The notes: generated by a model from the sequence alone, not told the origin. DNA of 64,000 nucleotides from Stenocarpella maydis (GCA_002270565.1 NQMI01000004.1:186001-250000); one strand, 5' to 3'; shown: positions 1-12,681, counted from the first letter of the stretch. Translations and numbers: made by a program.

Positions 1-1449
1 GGCGCGACGGCCGTCGACGCTGCCGTTGCCTTTCCGATGGGCAAACTTGACGCCCCTACGTCCGTTCCCCATTGTGAACTAGGGAAGGGCAAGAGAGGCG
101 GAGGTCTGTCTGGTCCCTGCGGCGGCCTGGTGAGGTTCTCGCGGGAGCAGAGGGCGCAGAGGGCGTTGCGCTCGAAGGCGGCGCTGCCCCGAGGGTGCGT
201 GGCAGAGATGGACAAGGCGTTCGACAACTGCTTAGCAAGCTACCATGTCTGTCTGGTGGGGGTGGCGCAGGAGCTGGTAGGGCAGGGCTGGCGTGTTATC
301 AGCGCGCGGGTGAGGCTGTCGTTGGTGACAGTGTAGCGGGAGGGGAGTGTCGGGCGCAACGCTGGAATCAGAGTGAGAGAGTAGACACGGTGATGCAGTG
401 CGGCTGGAGTGACCGCTCGGATGGAGTGGAGTGGAGTTTTACATGAATGCAGTGGGATTCTTGGCGGGCGCTGCAGTTTGCACATTGGCCCGTCAGCTAC
501 GTCAGTACTTAGTACGTCAGCTCACAGAGTGCCCGGTCCTGCCGTGGGGCTCGGGCTTAGGCCACCCAGCAACCCCGACCCGAGGCCTCTTTGTGCTGAG
601 CAAGAGACCTCACCCACACACGTGCGAGGCCTGGGTGTGGCTGGGAACGGGGCTTGAAGGCTGGCTAATACTAATAAGCACCTGCATGGGCACCAGGCTG
701 CTTCCGGTAGCTGAATCGCCTTGATCACGACCTATCTGTCTACCTAGGGACCTATCTGTCTACCTAGGGACCTATCTGTCTACCTAGGTGCCTACCCGGG
801 TATAATAAGTACCTGGGTATACCATCACCGGCACATTGGAAGCTGTCTCGCAAAGGGACTCTCGCCCTTGGAGGTTCAAGGCGACGATCCGACCGTGCTG
901 CCGAGTATATCACCTCTACAGCAGTGCTGCAGTGCTGTTGTTTGGCGCTGGCGGGCATGGACCCTGGATCTTCTGTACACTGCACATGTACACTATATAG
1001 TGTACTAGTTGACGCTTGCTCCACCTGCAGAGCTATCGTCATGAGTGATGCAATTCCAGATCACAAAGTCTGGGACCTGCTTCCTCGCATGTGAAGTGTG
1101 GCGCTAGCCTATCATCGCCCGGCCACCCGACACCTGCGATAAGCTGATAAAGACCACCAGACCAAGACCCTTCCTTGCGCGCCCTGCTCTTCAAAGTAAA
1201 TCCCCCAGACGGAAAAGAACCCCCACCACAAACTCCATCATCACGACCATTGTCTCTTGACAGCCCCGCCTCTGCCCTAGAGGTCCTTCGGAACCCCCAC
1301 TAGGCTACGAACCTGCATATTGCCGATCAGACCCACGTCTCTCGAGTCTGTGCCGGCAGCCTTCTTCTGCGGCCGTCTTCGGAGTTGGAAACTCTGATAT
1401 GAATCCCATGCCGCGACCATAGCCGTACTGGTAGCCTGCGCTTGTCAAG
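1..1449. other. Intergenic region upstream of ctk2
   Basis: I see no convincing gene here. The short open frames lack splice support or recognisable motifs. The only clear structure is the three-copy 20-bp direct repeat at 731-790, annotated separately. The last few hundred bases are presumably the promoter and 5' leader of the cyclin gene that starts at 1450. Confidence 0.5.
731..790. repeat. Three-copy 20-bp tandem repeat
   Basis: Three head-to-tail copies of a 20-base unit beginning cctatctgtc lie at 731-750, 751-770 and 771-790. Only the last two bases of the third copy differ. Each unit contains TACCTAGG, part of the palindrome TACCTAGGTA that recurs in other intergenic parts of the window. 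No coding function is apparent. Confidence 0.9.
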
Positions 1450-2884
1450 ATGGCGCCAACGGGCCCCAGGTCGTCGGCCACACAACGAAGACCTAGCCCC
1501 CCGCCCGCTCCCGAAGAGCCGCTTCCGCCGAGGGGACCCAACCCGGGCAATCTGAACGTCTCGAACCAGTACACATTCGAACAGGAAATACGGCGATTGC
1601 AGAAGGAGTACGGATGTGACCCTGCCAGGGAGGACAGTTATAGGATACAGGGTGTTCAGCTGATAGAGTCCGTCCGTCAGGCCTTGCGTCTGTAGGTTCC
1701 GCCCTCGACACCGCCATGCACTCCTCCGCCTTTCTGCGGCCAGCTCTGACCGGCAACACAGGCCCGTCAAGACATTTACTACTGCTTGCACTTACTACCA
1801 CCTCTTCCGCCTCTGTCACCGGGACGCCGAGTACAACTACCAGGATGCGTCCCTAGCCTCGCTATTCATGGCATGCAAGGTCGAAGACACCATCAAGAAG
1901 TCCCGCGAGATATTGTGCGCCGCATACAACATAAAAAACCCCACGCAGCCTACAACACAGGACGACAAGGTAGGCCATTAGTGGGCCCGGTCGGTCGTGT
2001 GCTGACAGAGGTGCTGACCCCGAGTGCAGATGTTTGAGAACCCGCACAAGATCATCATCGGGCTGGAGCGTCACATACTCGAAACAATAGGATTCGACTT
2101 CCGGGTGCGGTACCCTCAGAAGGTCCTGGTCAAGATGGTCCGCCATATGTACGACGCGGACGAGGCCCGCGGCGTCCTAGCCATGGCTTACGACATGTCC
2201 GTCGACATGTACAAGACGTTTGCTCCCATCAAAGCTTCCACCTTCACCATGGTCTTGGCCTGCATCGAGTTGACGGTGATGCTCAAGGATCTCGACCCCG
2301 GCCGGGTGCGATCTCTGGACCTGAGAAGGTATCACACCACTAGAGAGAGCATCGTCGAGGTTACGCTAGACCTTCTGGACATGTACACACAATTTGCCAA
2401 GCACACAAAAGTTGGCATGAGATACGAGCTGTCGAAATTCATCGATATCAAGATCAAGCTGAACCAGGAGGTCGAGGGCAGGGAGGGCTCTGTCCGCCGG
2501 TCGGCAGTGTGGTGCGAAAGGTGCGAGGACGACGACAAGGTTAAGTACCCTATCACGCCCGGGTCCGCCACCTCACCCGCCACTACTGGGTCTTGGCCTG
2601 GGAACAAGCGATCAAGACCGGGCCAGGAGCCGCAAGCGATGCGATTTGTCTACGATGCGGAGGAGGCCAGGAAGGAGAGAGAGACCAACGATGAGCATCT
2701 CAAAGATGAGTACGAGGAATATGAGATTGAGGTGGAAGAGAAGATTCCCGAGCCTGAGCCGCGCAACACCCATGGGCGGGAGAGGGGCCGACATCAAGGG
2801 CATCGAAACCATGACAACTGGGGTCCATACCCTCGAAATCGCCACGACCGGCACAAAGGCGGTCGCAAGGGTGGCTATTATTGA
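1450..2884 (+). CDS. ctk2: CTD kinase cyclin subunit Ctk2-like
   Basis: This is a cyclin-fold protein resembling Ctk2, the cyclin subunit of the CTDK-I complex, which phosphorylates the C-terminal domain of RNA polymerase II in the nucleus. Exons are 1450-1691, 1762-1969 and 2030-2884, giving 434 aa. Both introns are short (70 and 60 nt), and both junctions keep the frame. The cyclin box begins around residue 70 (VKTFTTACTYYHLFR) and continues through SLFMACKVEDT and IGLERHILETIGFDF. A second helical repeat follows (FTMVLACIELTVMLKDL). The C-terminal third is low-complexity, acidic and then rich in Arg, His and Gly (ending GRKGGYY), as is usual for fungal Ctk2/cyclin K-type proteins. The start is the first ATG in the open frame. 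Cyclin L/K-type annotation is the main alternative. Confidence 0.85.
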
Positions 2885-3999
2885 GTGGGTGATGAGAGTC
2901 ACAATACGGGGCACTATTCTCAGCACCGGGACATCCCATATCCAGGCTTGGGCTCTGAATTGCTTTTGTAGGTGCTTAGCCTACTGCAATATTCGAGAAA
3001 ATATTGCACTGTCGAATCCTGCTGCTCGAACTGCAGGAGTTTTGGTCACTGCAATCCACGACTAGTCAAGGGAATTCGGCAGATCCTCGGCTCACATTGA
3101 CCCAGACGCTGTGAGCCGCCTTGGCAGGCTGCGAACACGCAGTCGGAGCTGCAGGGAAGTGTTGGAGTCGCCTTGCCCCCATGTACTCCGTACTATTGCT
3201 CACCAGGTCAAAGCCGTTGTCGGAAGCCAATTCTCTTTTCGGGCAGAGATCACGATTCGGTCTCCACTCGGCTGGTCACAAGATACAGGAAGGATTTCAA
3301 CCGTGGGGACTGGTCTAGATGTCGTCTCTTTCGCCTCGGCCTCATTGGAGATGACTGCCCGGAGTTTTCCCGTTTTCTAGACTAACAATATCCCGCTACT
3401 CATGGACAACGAGCGGGGAACCCAGATGAAATCTCCTGAGTTCATCCCATGCCAGCAGTAACCTCTCCCCAGATTTCGCCAAGCAATCCCCACAGTTGCC
3501 CCAGGTTATACCTAGCCCCTGGAGACTGAGCCCTGGCACACCGCATGGATATGTGACATGCAGCTGCGATTTTCCGGGGTAATTCGGGACCTTTCCCCGA
3601 TCCAGCAAGCACGTACATCATGGTGCCATTAGCACAACAAGAATCTCCTCACCGAAGAAGCCGGGTCTCCTCGCCGCGATGGGGCGCGGCCCCTCTTGTA
3701 GACAGAAGGGCCGATTGCCTCAAGATGCGGACTCTTTGCACGCACATGGCTCAACCCCTCTCGGGATGGATTGACCCAACGCGAGTCGACAGGCATCTCG
3801 GCCGTCATACAGCAACCCGCGTGGCATTGAATGAGGAGAAGTCGGAAAGTGGGCGGAGAGCCAGGGACGAGAGTGCTGCACTGATCAGTAATAAGAAGCT
3901 TGTTCCACCCGGTGCGAATGTCTGCCCAACGTGACAGTTGTTGTACCTCAAGTCCGTAAATCAATACTCTTGATTTGTGGCTTCTTGTCGCCCCAAATA
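2885..3999. other. Intergenic region between ctk2 and GH3 gene
   Basis: About 1.1 kb without a supportable gene. Short open frames on both strands have no family features. It should hold the ctk2 terminator and the promoter of the beta-glucosidase gene; no specific regulatory site could be identified with confidence. Confidence 0.5.
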
Positions 4000-6900
4000 A
4001 TGGCAGGCCCTGTACTTTGCGGCCTCGTTGGCCTTCTCGCCTGGGGACAAGCAACAAACGCCCAGGGCATCATCACAAACGATGCTGTCTTCTACGGCCA
4101 AAGCCCACCGGTATATCCAAGCCCGAATGGCACAGGCAGCAGCGGTTGGAGTGAGGCTTATACCAAGGCGAGAGCCTTTATTGGGCAGTTGACTCTCGAG
4201 GAAAAGGTAACACCCCCCTGGCACTTTTAAGATCGCCCAGGCCTGCATGTGAACTTCGCAAAGGCACGGACTGACCCTATGTGCTTCATAGGTCAATCTG
4301 ACCGGCGGAGTTGGAACGTCAACGGGCTGCTCCGGCTTCATCGGCTCCATTCCCCGGCTCAATTTCCCCGGGCTTTGTCTCTCCGACGCGGGCAACGGCC
4401 TGCGAGGCGCAGACTATGTCTCGGCATGGGCAGCCGGCTGGTCTGTAGGCGCATCATGGAACCGCGCATTGGCCCACGAACGGGCTGTAGGAATGGGCCA
4501 AGGTAATCATCTATATTTTGTTTTATTAACTTCTCCTTCTTAGTTGATACAGTTATAATTATTGACTTGGTATGACAGAGTTCTACAAAAAGGGAACGAA
4601 TGTTATGCTTGGCCCAGTCGTGGGCCCTCTGGGGCGTATCGCGTCCAGCGGACGAAACTGGGAGGGGTTTTCCAACGACCCATACCTCTCAGGACAGCTC
4701 GCATACGAGACCGTTGTAGGAGTGCAGTCCACTGGCGTCATTACAAGCGTCAAGGTGAGCATGACCAGTGTTGGAGGCTGCAGCTGTTTTTCATGGAAAC
4801 TGACAGGTCGAACAGCATTTCATTGGTAACGAGCAGGAGACAAATCGAATCCCCGAGGGCAATGTCTCGTCCGTTTCATCCAACATTGGCGATAAGGCGA
4901 TGCACGAGCTATACCTCTGGTACAAATCCCATGCCTTAATGATGTCCGGAATTAAGCTAATTCACCTCAGGCCATTCCAAGACACAGTGAGAGCTGGTAC
5001 GGGTAATATAATGAGCTCTTATAATCGGGTAAGTAAGACTTCAAAACTTAACACAACTGTCGCTGGCCAGGGTGGTGTGTGTGGTGATAGTCAATCAATT
5101 CTTCAACTATGGTGTTGAGGGGAAGGTTGCTATCGTTGCCCGGGGCTGGCGCTATCGATAGGCGCACGGACCACTAAATGCTCCGTGCTCAGAGCCTTGG
5201 CGACGCCCTCTGGGCGTGGGCAGACCCTTCCAACACTACTATTCCAACAACTCCCACTTCTATAATCAAACACATCACTCACTCCCATATTACTTACTCC
5301 TCTTACACCCACTCCTATTACACCCACTCCTATTACACCCATTCCTATTACACCCACTCCTATTACACCCATTCCTATTACACCCATTCCTATAGCATTT
5401 ACTCACACAACACCTACTTCTAATGGTAACCTATACCGAGGGACACGTGATGCCTGCGACACCTGCTTGTCTCTCCTGCAGCTTGAAAATCTGACTGTTC
5501 TATCAGGTAAACAACTCGTGGGCTTGCGACAACAGCTACACCCAAAACGGCCTCCTCAAGACGGAACTTGGGTTCCAGGGCTTCGTCGTATCTGACTGGT
5601 TCGGCCAGCGCTCTGGCGTTGGGTCAGCCCTTGCAGGCCTCGATATGGTCATGCCGAGCGGTGCCACATTCTGGGGAGACAACCTCGTTGAGGCAGTGAA
5701 CAACGGCTCAGTGCCCGAGACGAGACTGGATGACATGGCCACACGTATTATCGCGGCGTGGTACCAAATGGGCCAGGATTCGAGTGATCACCCCGAGCCA
5801 GGCGTTGGCATTCCTCTGGATCTATCTAAGCCTCACACGAGAGTGATCGGGTGGAACGCCTCCTTCAAGGATACTCTCTACCGGGGTGCGCTTGAAGGCC
5901 ACGTCCTCCTAAAGAATGAGGGCGCCTTGCCGCTCAAGTCTCCCGAGCTCATCTCTATCTTTGGCTATTCGGCCAAGGCCCCTGATCAATACAATTACGG
6001 AGTGGCTGGCTTCAGCGGCGGTACATATCCGTTGGCGCCTGGCCTAGACGCCAGCGGATCAAATGGCTTTCAGTTCTCGGTCGTATCCGGCATTGCGCGA
6101 AACGGCACGATCATCTCGGGCGGAGGTTCTGGGGCCAGCCAGCCACCATGGATCTCCTCTCCATTCCAGGCGCTCACAGATCGGGCGCAGGAGGACCGAA
6201 CCGCGCTGTACTGGGACTTTCAGAGCACAAACCCGTCCGTGGATGCCACCTCAGACGCTTGTATTGTCGACGTCAACGTCTTCGCTACAGAGGGAACAGA
6301 CAGGCCTAGTCTGAGGGACGACTGTAAGTGGAAACCGGCACGGACTTGTTATTTCTCTGGGCTGTTCATATCTTGGGTCGTGTTCATGGTTGTTGCTAAT
6401 GCCTAATCCCAAACAGACACGGACAGCATAATTCTAAACGTCGCCGCCAACTGCAGCAACACGATTGTCATCTTCCAGAACTCGGGCGTGCGGCTTGTAG
6501 ATCAGTTCATCGACCACCCGAACGTGACGGCCCTGATCTTTGCCCACGTGCCCGGACAAGACAGCGGCAAGGCGCTCGTGTCGCTGCTGTACGGCGACGA
6601 GAACTTCAGCGGCAAGCTGCCCTACAGCGTGCCACGCAACGAGAGCGACTACGCGGGCCTGCAGAACGCGACGCAGCCCAACGGCATCTATGCGCTGTTC
6701 CCTCAGAGCGACTTCTCCGAGGGCGTGTACATCGACTACCGCGCCTTTGACGCCAAGAACATCACCCCCCGCTACGAGTTCGGGTTTGGGCTGAGCTACA
6801 CGAGCTTCGAGTTCGGCAATCTCAAGTCCTCGAAGGCGGCAGACGCCAACACCGACGCGTACCCCACCGGTGAGATTGTCGAGGGCGGGCAGGCCGACCT

Positions 6901-7198
6901 GTGGGATGTCGTGGCCACCGTGTCTGCGACGTTAACGAACACGGGCAACGCCACGGGCGCCGAGGTGGCGCAGCTGTACGTGGGCATCGCCGGAGGACCG
7001 GCCAGGCAGCTGCGCGGGTTCGAGAAGCCGGTGCTGGAGCCCGGTCAGAGCTCGACTGTCGAGTTCCGGCTCACGAGGCGCGACCTGAGCACGTGGGACG
7101 TCACGGCGCAGAAGTGGCTGCTGCAGAAGGGCGACTATGCGCTCTACGTGGGAGCGAGCAGTAGGGACCTGCCGCTGACGGGCACGTTAACGATCTAG
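4000..7198 (+). CDS. Secreted GH3 beta-glucosidase
   Basis: This glycoside hydrolase family 3 enzyme should release glucose from the non-reducing end of beta-glucosides such as cellobiose. It begins with a signal peptide (hydrophobic segment, likely cleavage near TNA-QG), so it is probably secreted. Seven exons join in frame: 4000-4206, 4292-4502, 4579-4754, 4816-4919, 4971-5028, 5507-6323 and 6417-7198, giving 784 aa. The N-terminal TIM-barrel domain contains KHFIGNEQE and the catalytic nucleophile in VVSDWFGQ (Asp about residue 282). The alpha/beta sandwich domain and a C-terminal fibronectin III-like domain (start GLSYTSFEF) follow. There is no PA14 insertion. The start is the ATG giving a complete signal peptide. 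The fifth intron is 478 nt, far longer than the others, and holds a 15-bp minisatellite. Exact substrate range cannot be told. Confidence 0.93.
5295..5395 (+). repeat. 15-bp minisatellite inside GH3 intron 5
   Basis: About six to seven tandem copies of a unit like cactcctattacacc (15 bases) with single-base variants such as cac/cat at the start. The array lies wholly inside the intron at 5029-5506 of the beta-glucosidase gene, so it is not translated. The open reading of the array (repeated SYYTH) is a coincidence of the unit being a multiple of three. Confidence 0.9.
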
Positions 7199-8594
7199 CC
7201 CGCGGAGGTAGAAGGATCATCAGGTAATGGGGATAGGTTCTCAGTAGTTAATGAGAGCCCCGAGTAATTTATTAATTCAGTAAACATGGAAATGGATGTG
7301 TCTACGACCACCCGAGGTGTAGCACTCGCTATGCAGGGGAAGCCATAGATTGTGCACATCATGACGGCGTGACCGACTTGAAAGCCTCATTTCACCGTCT
7401 CTGCTGCGGGCCAGTATACAGCCATTCCGAGACGAAAGACTCGTGATATATTTTTGGGTATGCTATCCGTCCAGAATAGTCTATAAATGGGATCTTGACA
7501 CACCATACTGCCTAGATGGTTTACTAAAATTCTATCAATTAGAGGCTAGATTATGTTCATATGCTGATTGGGCAGTGTGGGCACGTGGAGGGCCCTGCCT
7601 CTGGGTATGTGGAGGTCCCTCCTCTAGATATACCACGAAGGACAGCCCTAGGTGATTGCGGATCAATCACGACTATTCAGTCTGCTTCTGCCAACTAGTT
7701 GTTGACTCAGAAGCTACCATTTCGCACCAAAAGTCTTAGTATCAGACCGTAGCTAGATAGTCAATCCGAGCTGGCGCTGTGGACAAGCTGATGCATTTAT
7801 AGATATACGCATGTATCACCTGAGTGACCAGGGCATCTGTATCTGAACAGGCAATCAGCAAGGCATGCCTTCCTCGAACCGGGATGGCGATGAAAGGATG
7901 GCAACAGGGGCGATTCTCAGACTCTAGCAACGGTTTCATAGGGTGTTGGCCCTCAATCCCGTCTTGAAACATATTATTGGGGTAATGCATTCATCATATC
8001 GCGCTTGGGTGCCTCTGTAGGCGTTTGTGTGTTTGAAAAAGGGGGGGGGGTAGTATTAGGTCTCACCTGACGGGTGTTGTGCAAGGCGATTCGGTGCACC
8101 ACCGTCCTCACATGAGTTGGAATGTCAGACCTCATGACATGACCGTCGTGCATGTGACTCGATGCTGCATCTTGGTGCCGTCTCAGACAGGCGACTTGAG
8201 TCGAGGGCCTGCCTCCTCTCGTGTGTCAAAGAGTGCTGCTCGGGTGAGGTGAGGTCGAGAATGGAGATGGATGTTGGTAAATTTTCTGCTCAAAAAGATG
8301 GAGCTCGGCTGCGGGCGGACTATTAGGCCAGCGCCCGGGGGGGGGGCCGGGGGTTAGCACCTTGCAGTGCCGAGGCGGGTCACAGCGTGCCTGCATCAAT
8401 GCTGGGGAGGGCCCTGTCCTGCTTGCCGTTGCTCCGACCTGGGGGATCTCCCTCCGCGTGGACGATCCGCCCATCCACTCGGCCTCTTCTCCTCTCCGTG
8501 TCGATGTGCTGAATGCCGGCCACGTCTCTCTCATCTCAACCACACCAAGTCCCATTTGAATATTCCCCGCATCCCCAGACTGCGTGGCGCAACA
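7199..8594. other. Intergenic region between GH3 and PPT1 genes
   Basis: No gene could be supported in these 1.4 kb. There are two homopolymer G runs (near 8041 and 8340) and AT-rich 3' flanking sequence behind the beta-glucosidase stop. The last 200 bases are pyrimidine-rich and likely contain the 5' leader of the thioesterase gene. Confidence 0.5.
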
Positions 8595-9593
8595 ATGCTT
8601 TCAAGTTACTTATTGACTCTCGGGTCGCTGGTCGCCCATACGCTTGCTATCCCCGGCTTCCAGCGACCTCTGAGCGCCTCTTCCAAGGATGATGGTGATG
8701 ACGACAGCGACACCCCGCTGCCTCTGATCATCTGGCACGGCCTTGGTGACTCGTATGGGAACAAGGGCCTGCAGGAGGTCGCTGCCCTCGCCGAGGAGGT
8801 CAACCCCGGCACCCTCGTCTACTTCGTCAAGCAGGGTGCCGACGCAAACGCCGACCAGCGCGCCACCTTCTTCGGCAACCTGAACGACCAGGTCGACAAG
8901 CTCTGCACCGACCTGGCCGCCGATCCCATCATCTCCACCGCCCCCGCAGTCGACGCCCTCGGCTTCTCCCAGGGCGGCCAGTTCCTGCGCGCCTACGTCC
9001 AGCGCTGCAACTCCCCTCCCGTGCGCTCCCTCGTCACCTTCGGCAGCCAGCACAACGGCATCACCGAGTTCAACGAGTGCTCGCCCACCAACTTCCTGTG
9101 CAAGGGCGCCATGGCCCTGCTCAGAGGCAATGTCTGGTCGTCCTACGTGCAGCACAATCTTGTCCCCGCCCAGTACTACCGCCCCACCGCCACCGACGCC
9201 GACTACGCGAGCTACCTCGAGAGCTCCAACTTCCTGGCCGACATCAACAACGAGGGCCCCGAGAAGAGCCTCGCCTACAAGAAGAACCTGGCCAGGCTCG
9301 AGAACCTCGTCCTCTACATGTTCGAGGACGACAAGACCGTCATCCCCAAGGAGACGAGCTGGTTCTCCGAGGTCAACGGGACAGAGGTCACGCCCCTGCG
9401 CGCCCGCCGCATCTACGAGGAGGACTGGATCGGCCTCAAGGCCCTCGACCGCAACGGCGGGCTCAAGTTCCGCGTCGCGCCCGGCGAGCACATGCAGCTT
9501 GAGGTTGAGCTGCTCAACAGCACCTTCAGGGAGTTCTACGGGCCTTACAAGAAGGCCTTCACCAGGGATGCCGCGGTTGAGGATGAGCTCTGA
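8595..9593 (+). CDS. PPT1: Palmitoyl-protein thioesterase
   Basis: This is a lysosomal/vacuolar-type palmitoyl-protein thioesterase, an alpha/beta hydrolase that removes thioester-linked fatty acyl groups from cysteines of proteins under degradation. It is a single exon of 332 aa with an N-terminal signal peptide. The oxyanion-side motif IIWHGLGDS lies near residue 45, the nucleophile in LGFSQGGQ is Ser125, the acid in MFEDDKTVIP is Asp245 or 246, and the histidine is His299 in GEHMQLE. The Ser-Asp-His spacing and total length fit the family (about 306 aa in the human enzyme). The ATG at 8595 was chosen over the longer open frame because it is the first methionine followed by a signal peptide. 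Codon use is strongly biased to C-ending codons. The long open frame on the opposite strand is a shadow of this bias. Confidence 0.92.
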   Translation: MLSSYLLTLGSLVAHTLAIPGFQRPLSASSKDDGDDDSDTPLPLIIWHGLGDSYGNKGLQEVAALAEEVNPGTLVYFVKQGADANADQRATFFGNLNDQVDKLCTDLAADPIISTAPAVDALGFSQGGQFLRAYVQRCNSPPVRSLVTFGSQHNGITEFNECSPTNFLCKGAMALLRGNVWSSYVQHNLVPAQYYRPTATDADYASYLESSNFLADINNEGPEKSLAYKKNLARLENLVLYMFEDDKTVIPKETSWFSEVNGTEVTPLRARRIYEEDWIGLKALDRNGGLKFRVAPGEHMQLEVELLNSTFREFYGPYKKAFTRDAAVEDEL

Positions 9594-10959
9594 GTGCATG
9601 GGAAGTAGTGGTGTCTCTGTTTGTTGTGGACGGGCGTTGGTTTTTCATGCTTTTGGATCGGGATCAGGCTGGGACCCTCGGCGTTATCAACCTCGCATTG
9701 CGTTAGCCGCCTTGTCTTGTAGTATAATCTGGCAGAATGAACAAAACTTGAAGGTCGCTGTGAGCCCCCAGAAGTCGAATCTGATTAACAGGGTCAAAGG
9801 ATCGGCAGGTTGAGTAGTCACTCCTCAATGGTTCCGTTGTTCATTGCTTTCTTGTATCTTGCGCGGCACGCGATGGCACCTTTTGGAGTTGTACAAAACA
9901 GTGCAGTGCATGTAAAAGCACTAGACTATCGCTGTGGGACCGACTCTTCTGTAGTTCGGCCCATATACGCCCTGTCTCGCTTGCCAGCGTACACTCCATA
10001 CATAGACACCCCAACATCAGTTGATTCTTGGCGTCTTTCGGAGTTACACCTAAACTTCCGAACATAGTCTCTCGACTTGCACGACATGTCTAAATCGAGG
10101 ACAGAATCATAAGGCCGCATGTTCTATGCGACATAGGGCCAAGGGTGTTCCTCTCGATATCGGGGACTTCAGGATTTAATAACTAGGAATATCTTGCAAT
10201 GTCATGGCAACCCCGAATGACGCACAATTAACAACCAATGCCCTCCAAGTTCCAAGGCCAACAAGTACGCCTAGCGTTGAGAACAAGCGTCCGGTAACTT
10301 CGAAGTATGATATCACAGTCACACTATGCGATGGTCCATAGTCGCGAGATAAGGTCCACGTCACGTTCTCATTAGTTCTCCCCGAGGTTAGTCATCCCTG
10401 TAGCCTAAAGAATCCCTGGCGGTGTTTACTTGTGCTTCCACCCATACATGACAGTGTCCCGTTTTCTTGACCAGATGAACCGGGAGCTGTGATGTTGATG
10501 ATGTGATCCGGACCAACGATGTGCCATGCTCTGTGCAGCCGCAAAGGCAAAGCACGTTAGATGCCAAGTGAGGCGTCGACAGGAAAGTCGTGATAAATCC
10601 GCATCTGAGGGGCTTGGCGCCGCTAGCGAGCGCGCCAGGAGGGGCGTTTATAAATCCGGGGCGCGCGCCTCCCTAAAGGGTGCGGGCGACTTCAGGAAAC
10701 AGACCCCCAGTGGCACATGTCGAGATGCCTTTGTCTGGCTGCTTTGCTAATAATCTTGGAAGGACTCGGACAGTTCAAAGATGCTTCTGGATCGGCCGAG
10801 GTGCAGTGGCATGCCAAACACCGGCGTGCCGAACGGTGATAAAAGGGACAGTGGCCGCCGCTCATCTCTTCTCCCACATGGGCCAGACAAGTTCAGCCTG
10901 GAGCATGCCCAATAGATCCGACGTATTATTTCTGGCGGTTCAAATAACCACATAAAATC
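9594..10959. other. Intergenic region
   Basis: These 1.37 kb hold no supportable gene. The distal part (about 10600-10950) is probably the promoter and leader of the NmrA-like gene beginning at 10960. Short open frames here lack splice sites, family motifs or compositional signs of coding. Confidence 0.5.
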
Positions 10960-11963
10960 ATGTCTACCATCAACAAGGTCGCCATCGCTGGCGTGAGTCC
11001 CCCCCTGCCCCTGCCCTACTCCCACCTATATGTGCTCACACATAGCCACTTCATAACTGACACATGCACCAGGCCAGTGGCGCACTCGGCAGCGCACTTC
11101 TCGATGAGCTTGTCAAGGGAGGCCTCGAGGTGACCGCCCTGGTCCGGAGCGCGGGCAAGATCCCCAACCCCCCAGCATCAGCAAGGGAGGTGGTCGTCGA
11201 CTTCGCCTCCCACGACTCGCTCGCCGCCGCCCTCAAGGGCCAAGACGCAGTTGTTTCCGCGCTGGGCTCACAGCCGGGAACCGCCGCCTCGCAGAAGGCT
11301 CTCGCCCAGGCCGCCGCAGACACCGGTGTCAAGCGCTTCATCCCGTCCGACTTCGGCAGCAACTTGGAGAACGCCGAGGTGCGCAAGCTGGCCGTCTTCA
11401 GGGACAAGCTCGAGGTCCGCGACGAGCTCGCGAGGCTGGCCAAGGGGACCCAGCTGACATGGACGAGCGTCAGCAACGGCGCCTTTCTGGACTGGGGCCT
11501 CGAGCACAAGTTCCTCCTCGACCCTGTGGAGGGCAAGGCTGCCCTGTGGGACGGTGGTGAGCACACCGTCTCCGTCACCAGGCTGCCTGCAGTTGGACAG
11601 GCTGTTGTCGGGGTACTGAAGCATCCGGACCAGACGGCAAACCGAACCGTCTACGTCCAGGAGGCCGCGGTGTCGCTCAAGCAGCTCGTCGAGATCGTAA
11701 GGGAGTACGCGCCCGGCAAGCAGTGGTCCGTCGTCGAGAAAAGCACCGAGGATGCCGTGAAGCAGTCGAATGAGGCGCTTTCCAAGGGTATCTTTGAGCC
11801 CTGGGTGTTCATCAACCTTATCTCCCGGGCTAGCTTCTCGAAAGTCACCGGGGCGCACTATGTCAAGAACGACAACCCCCTCCTCGGCGTGCGCGAGCTT
11901 TCCGAGGCGGAGCTCAAGGCCGCGGTGAAGGAGATTCTGGCCCGCATACCTGGTGCGAAGTAG
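10960..11963 (+). CDS. NmrA-like NAD(P)-binding protein
   Basis: This is an atypical short-chain dehydrogenase fold protein of the NmrA/isoflavone-reductase-like group, which bind NAD(P) and act either as reductases or as redox-sensing regulators. Two exons, 10960-10992 and 11073-11963, encode 307 aa. The intron (gtgagt...ccag) splits the dinucleotide-binding motif, rebuilt as AGASGALGSALL close to the N-terminus. VTALVRSAGKI marks the second beta strand, where cofactor phosphate specificity is set. KRFIPSDFGSN is the segment typical of this family in fungi. The C-terminal half (SLKQLVEIVREYAPG, then helices to the end) fits the NmrA substrate domain. No signal peptide is present, so it should be cytosolic. 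The substrate cannot be assigned. Confidence 0.85.
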
Positions 11964-12681
11964 GTTGATGTTGAACAATCGCAAATTACCCAAGTAAAAC
12001 GGTCATCTTGCAGGGGATGCCCGAAAATGTAATGCTCAACGAGTAGCTATCATCCCGGACAAGTGAAATGGCACAATCAGTTAAATAGCACATTGTCACA
12101 TTTGAGACCTTTTTTTGGGGAGGGGGGGGGTGGTCATGCATTCTGGAAACTGCTGAACGGAGGCTCCAAACTTGGAACATGGCCACTTATTCCCCTTCAT
12201 CGGCCTAAGGATGTTCTCCAACATACACCGACTTTAGAAGGCTAAGAGGACCGAGGGGCGTAGATCCAATTGAGAGACTACACCACAGACTTGCACACAA
12301 AGTGGTAATTATCGCGCCATCTCATCATGTAAATCCTCACGAGACAGAGCGAGAAAAATACTAGTGTCGAGAAAGATGATCACTTCAACCGAGAATGAGT
12401 TGCAGTTGCTGGGATTGTATGCTTTGCTCTATCATAGCTACCTAGGTATACTCAAGTAGAGATGTATGTGAGTATGATGCAAATGCAGAAGCTTCCCCTA
12501 CCCGGGTAGCCAATATAGTACGACGCCTTGGAAAAATGCCGAACGGACCATTCTAGTGTTCATTACCCACCATTAGAACAGTACTATTACTTATTCCAAG
12601 CTCCGAAGAGCCCAGTATGCTAATCCTCCCCCAACCAAGAGAACCGCCATCTAACCCCCAGACCCATGGACTCTTGGCAGA
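11964..12681. other. Convergent 3' intergenic region
   Basis: This region lies between the convergent stops of the NmrA-like gene and the oxidase gene on the minus strand. It is AT-richer than its neighbours and carries a perfect TACCTAGGTA palindrome at 12439-12448 and a G-run near 12120. I see no gene. Confidence 0.6.

Noticed and set aside
5178..5423. Frame encoding repeated SYYTH
   Set aside because: Lies wholly within the GH3 intron and arises from the 15-bp array.
8610..9599. Long open frame (329 aa) on the minus strand opposite PPT1
   Set aside because: It is the mirror of strong C-ending codon bias in PPT1; the translation is Val/Gly/Leu-rich with no motifs.
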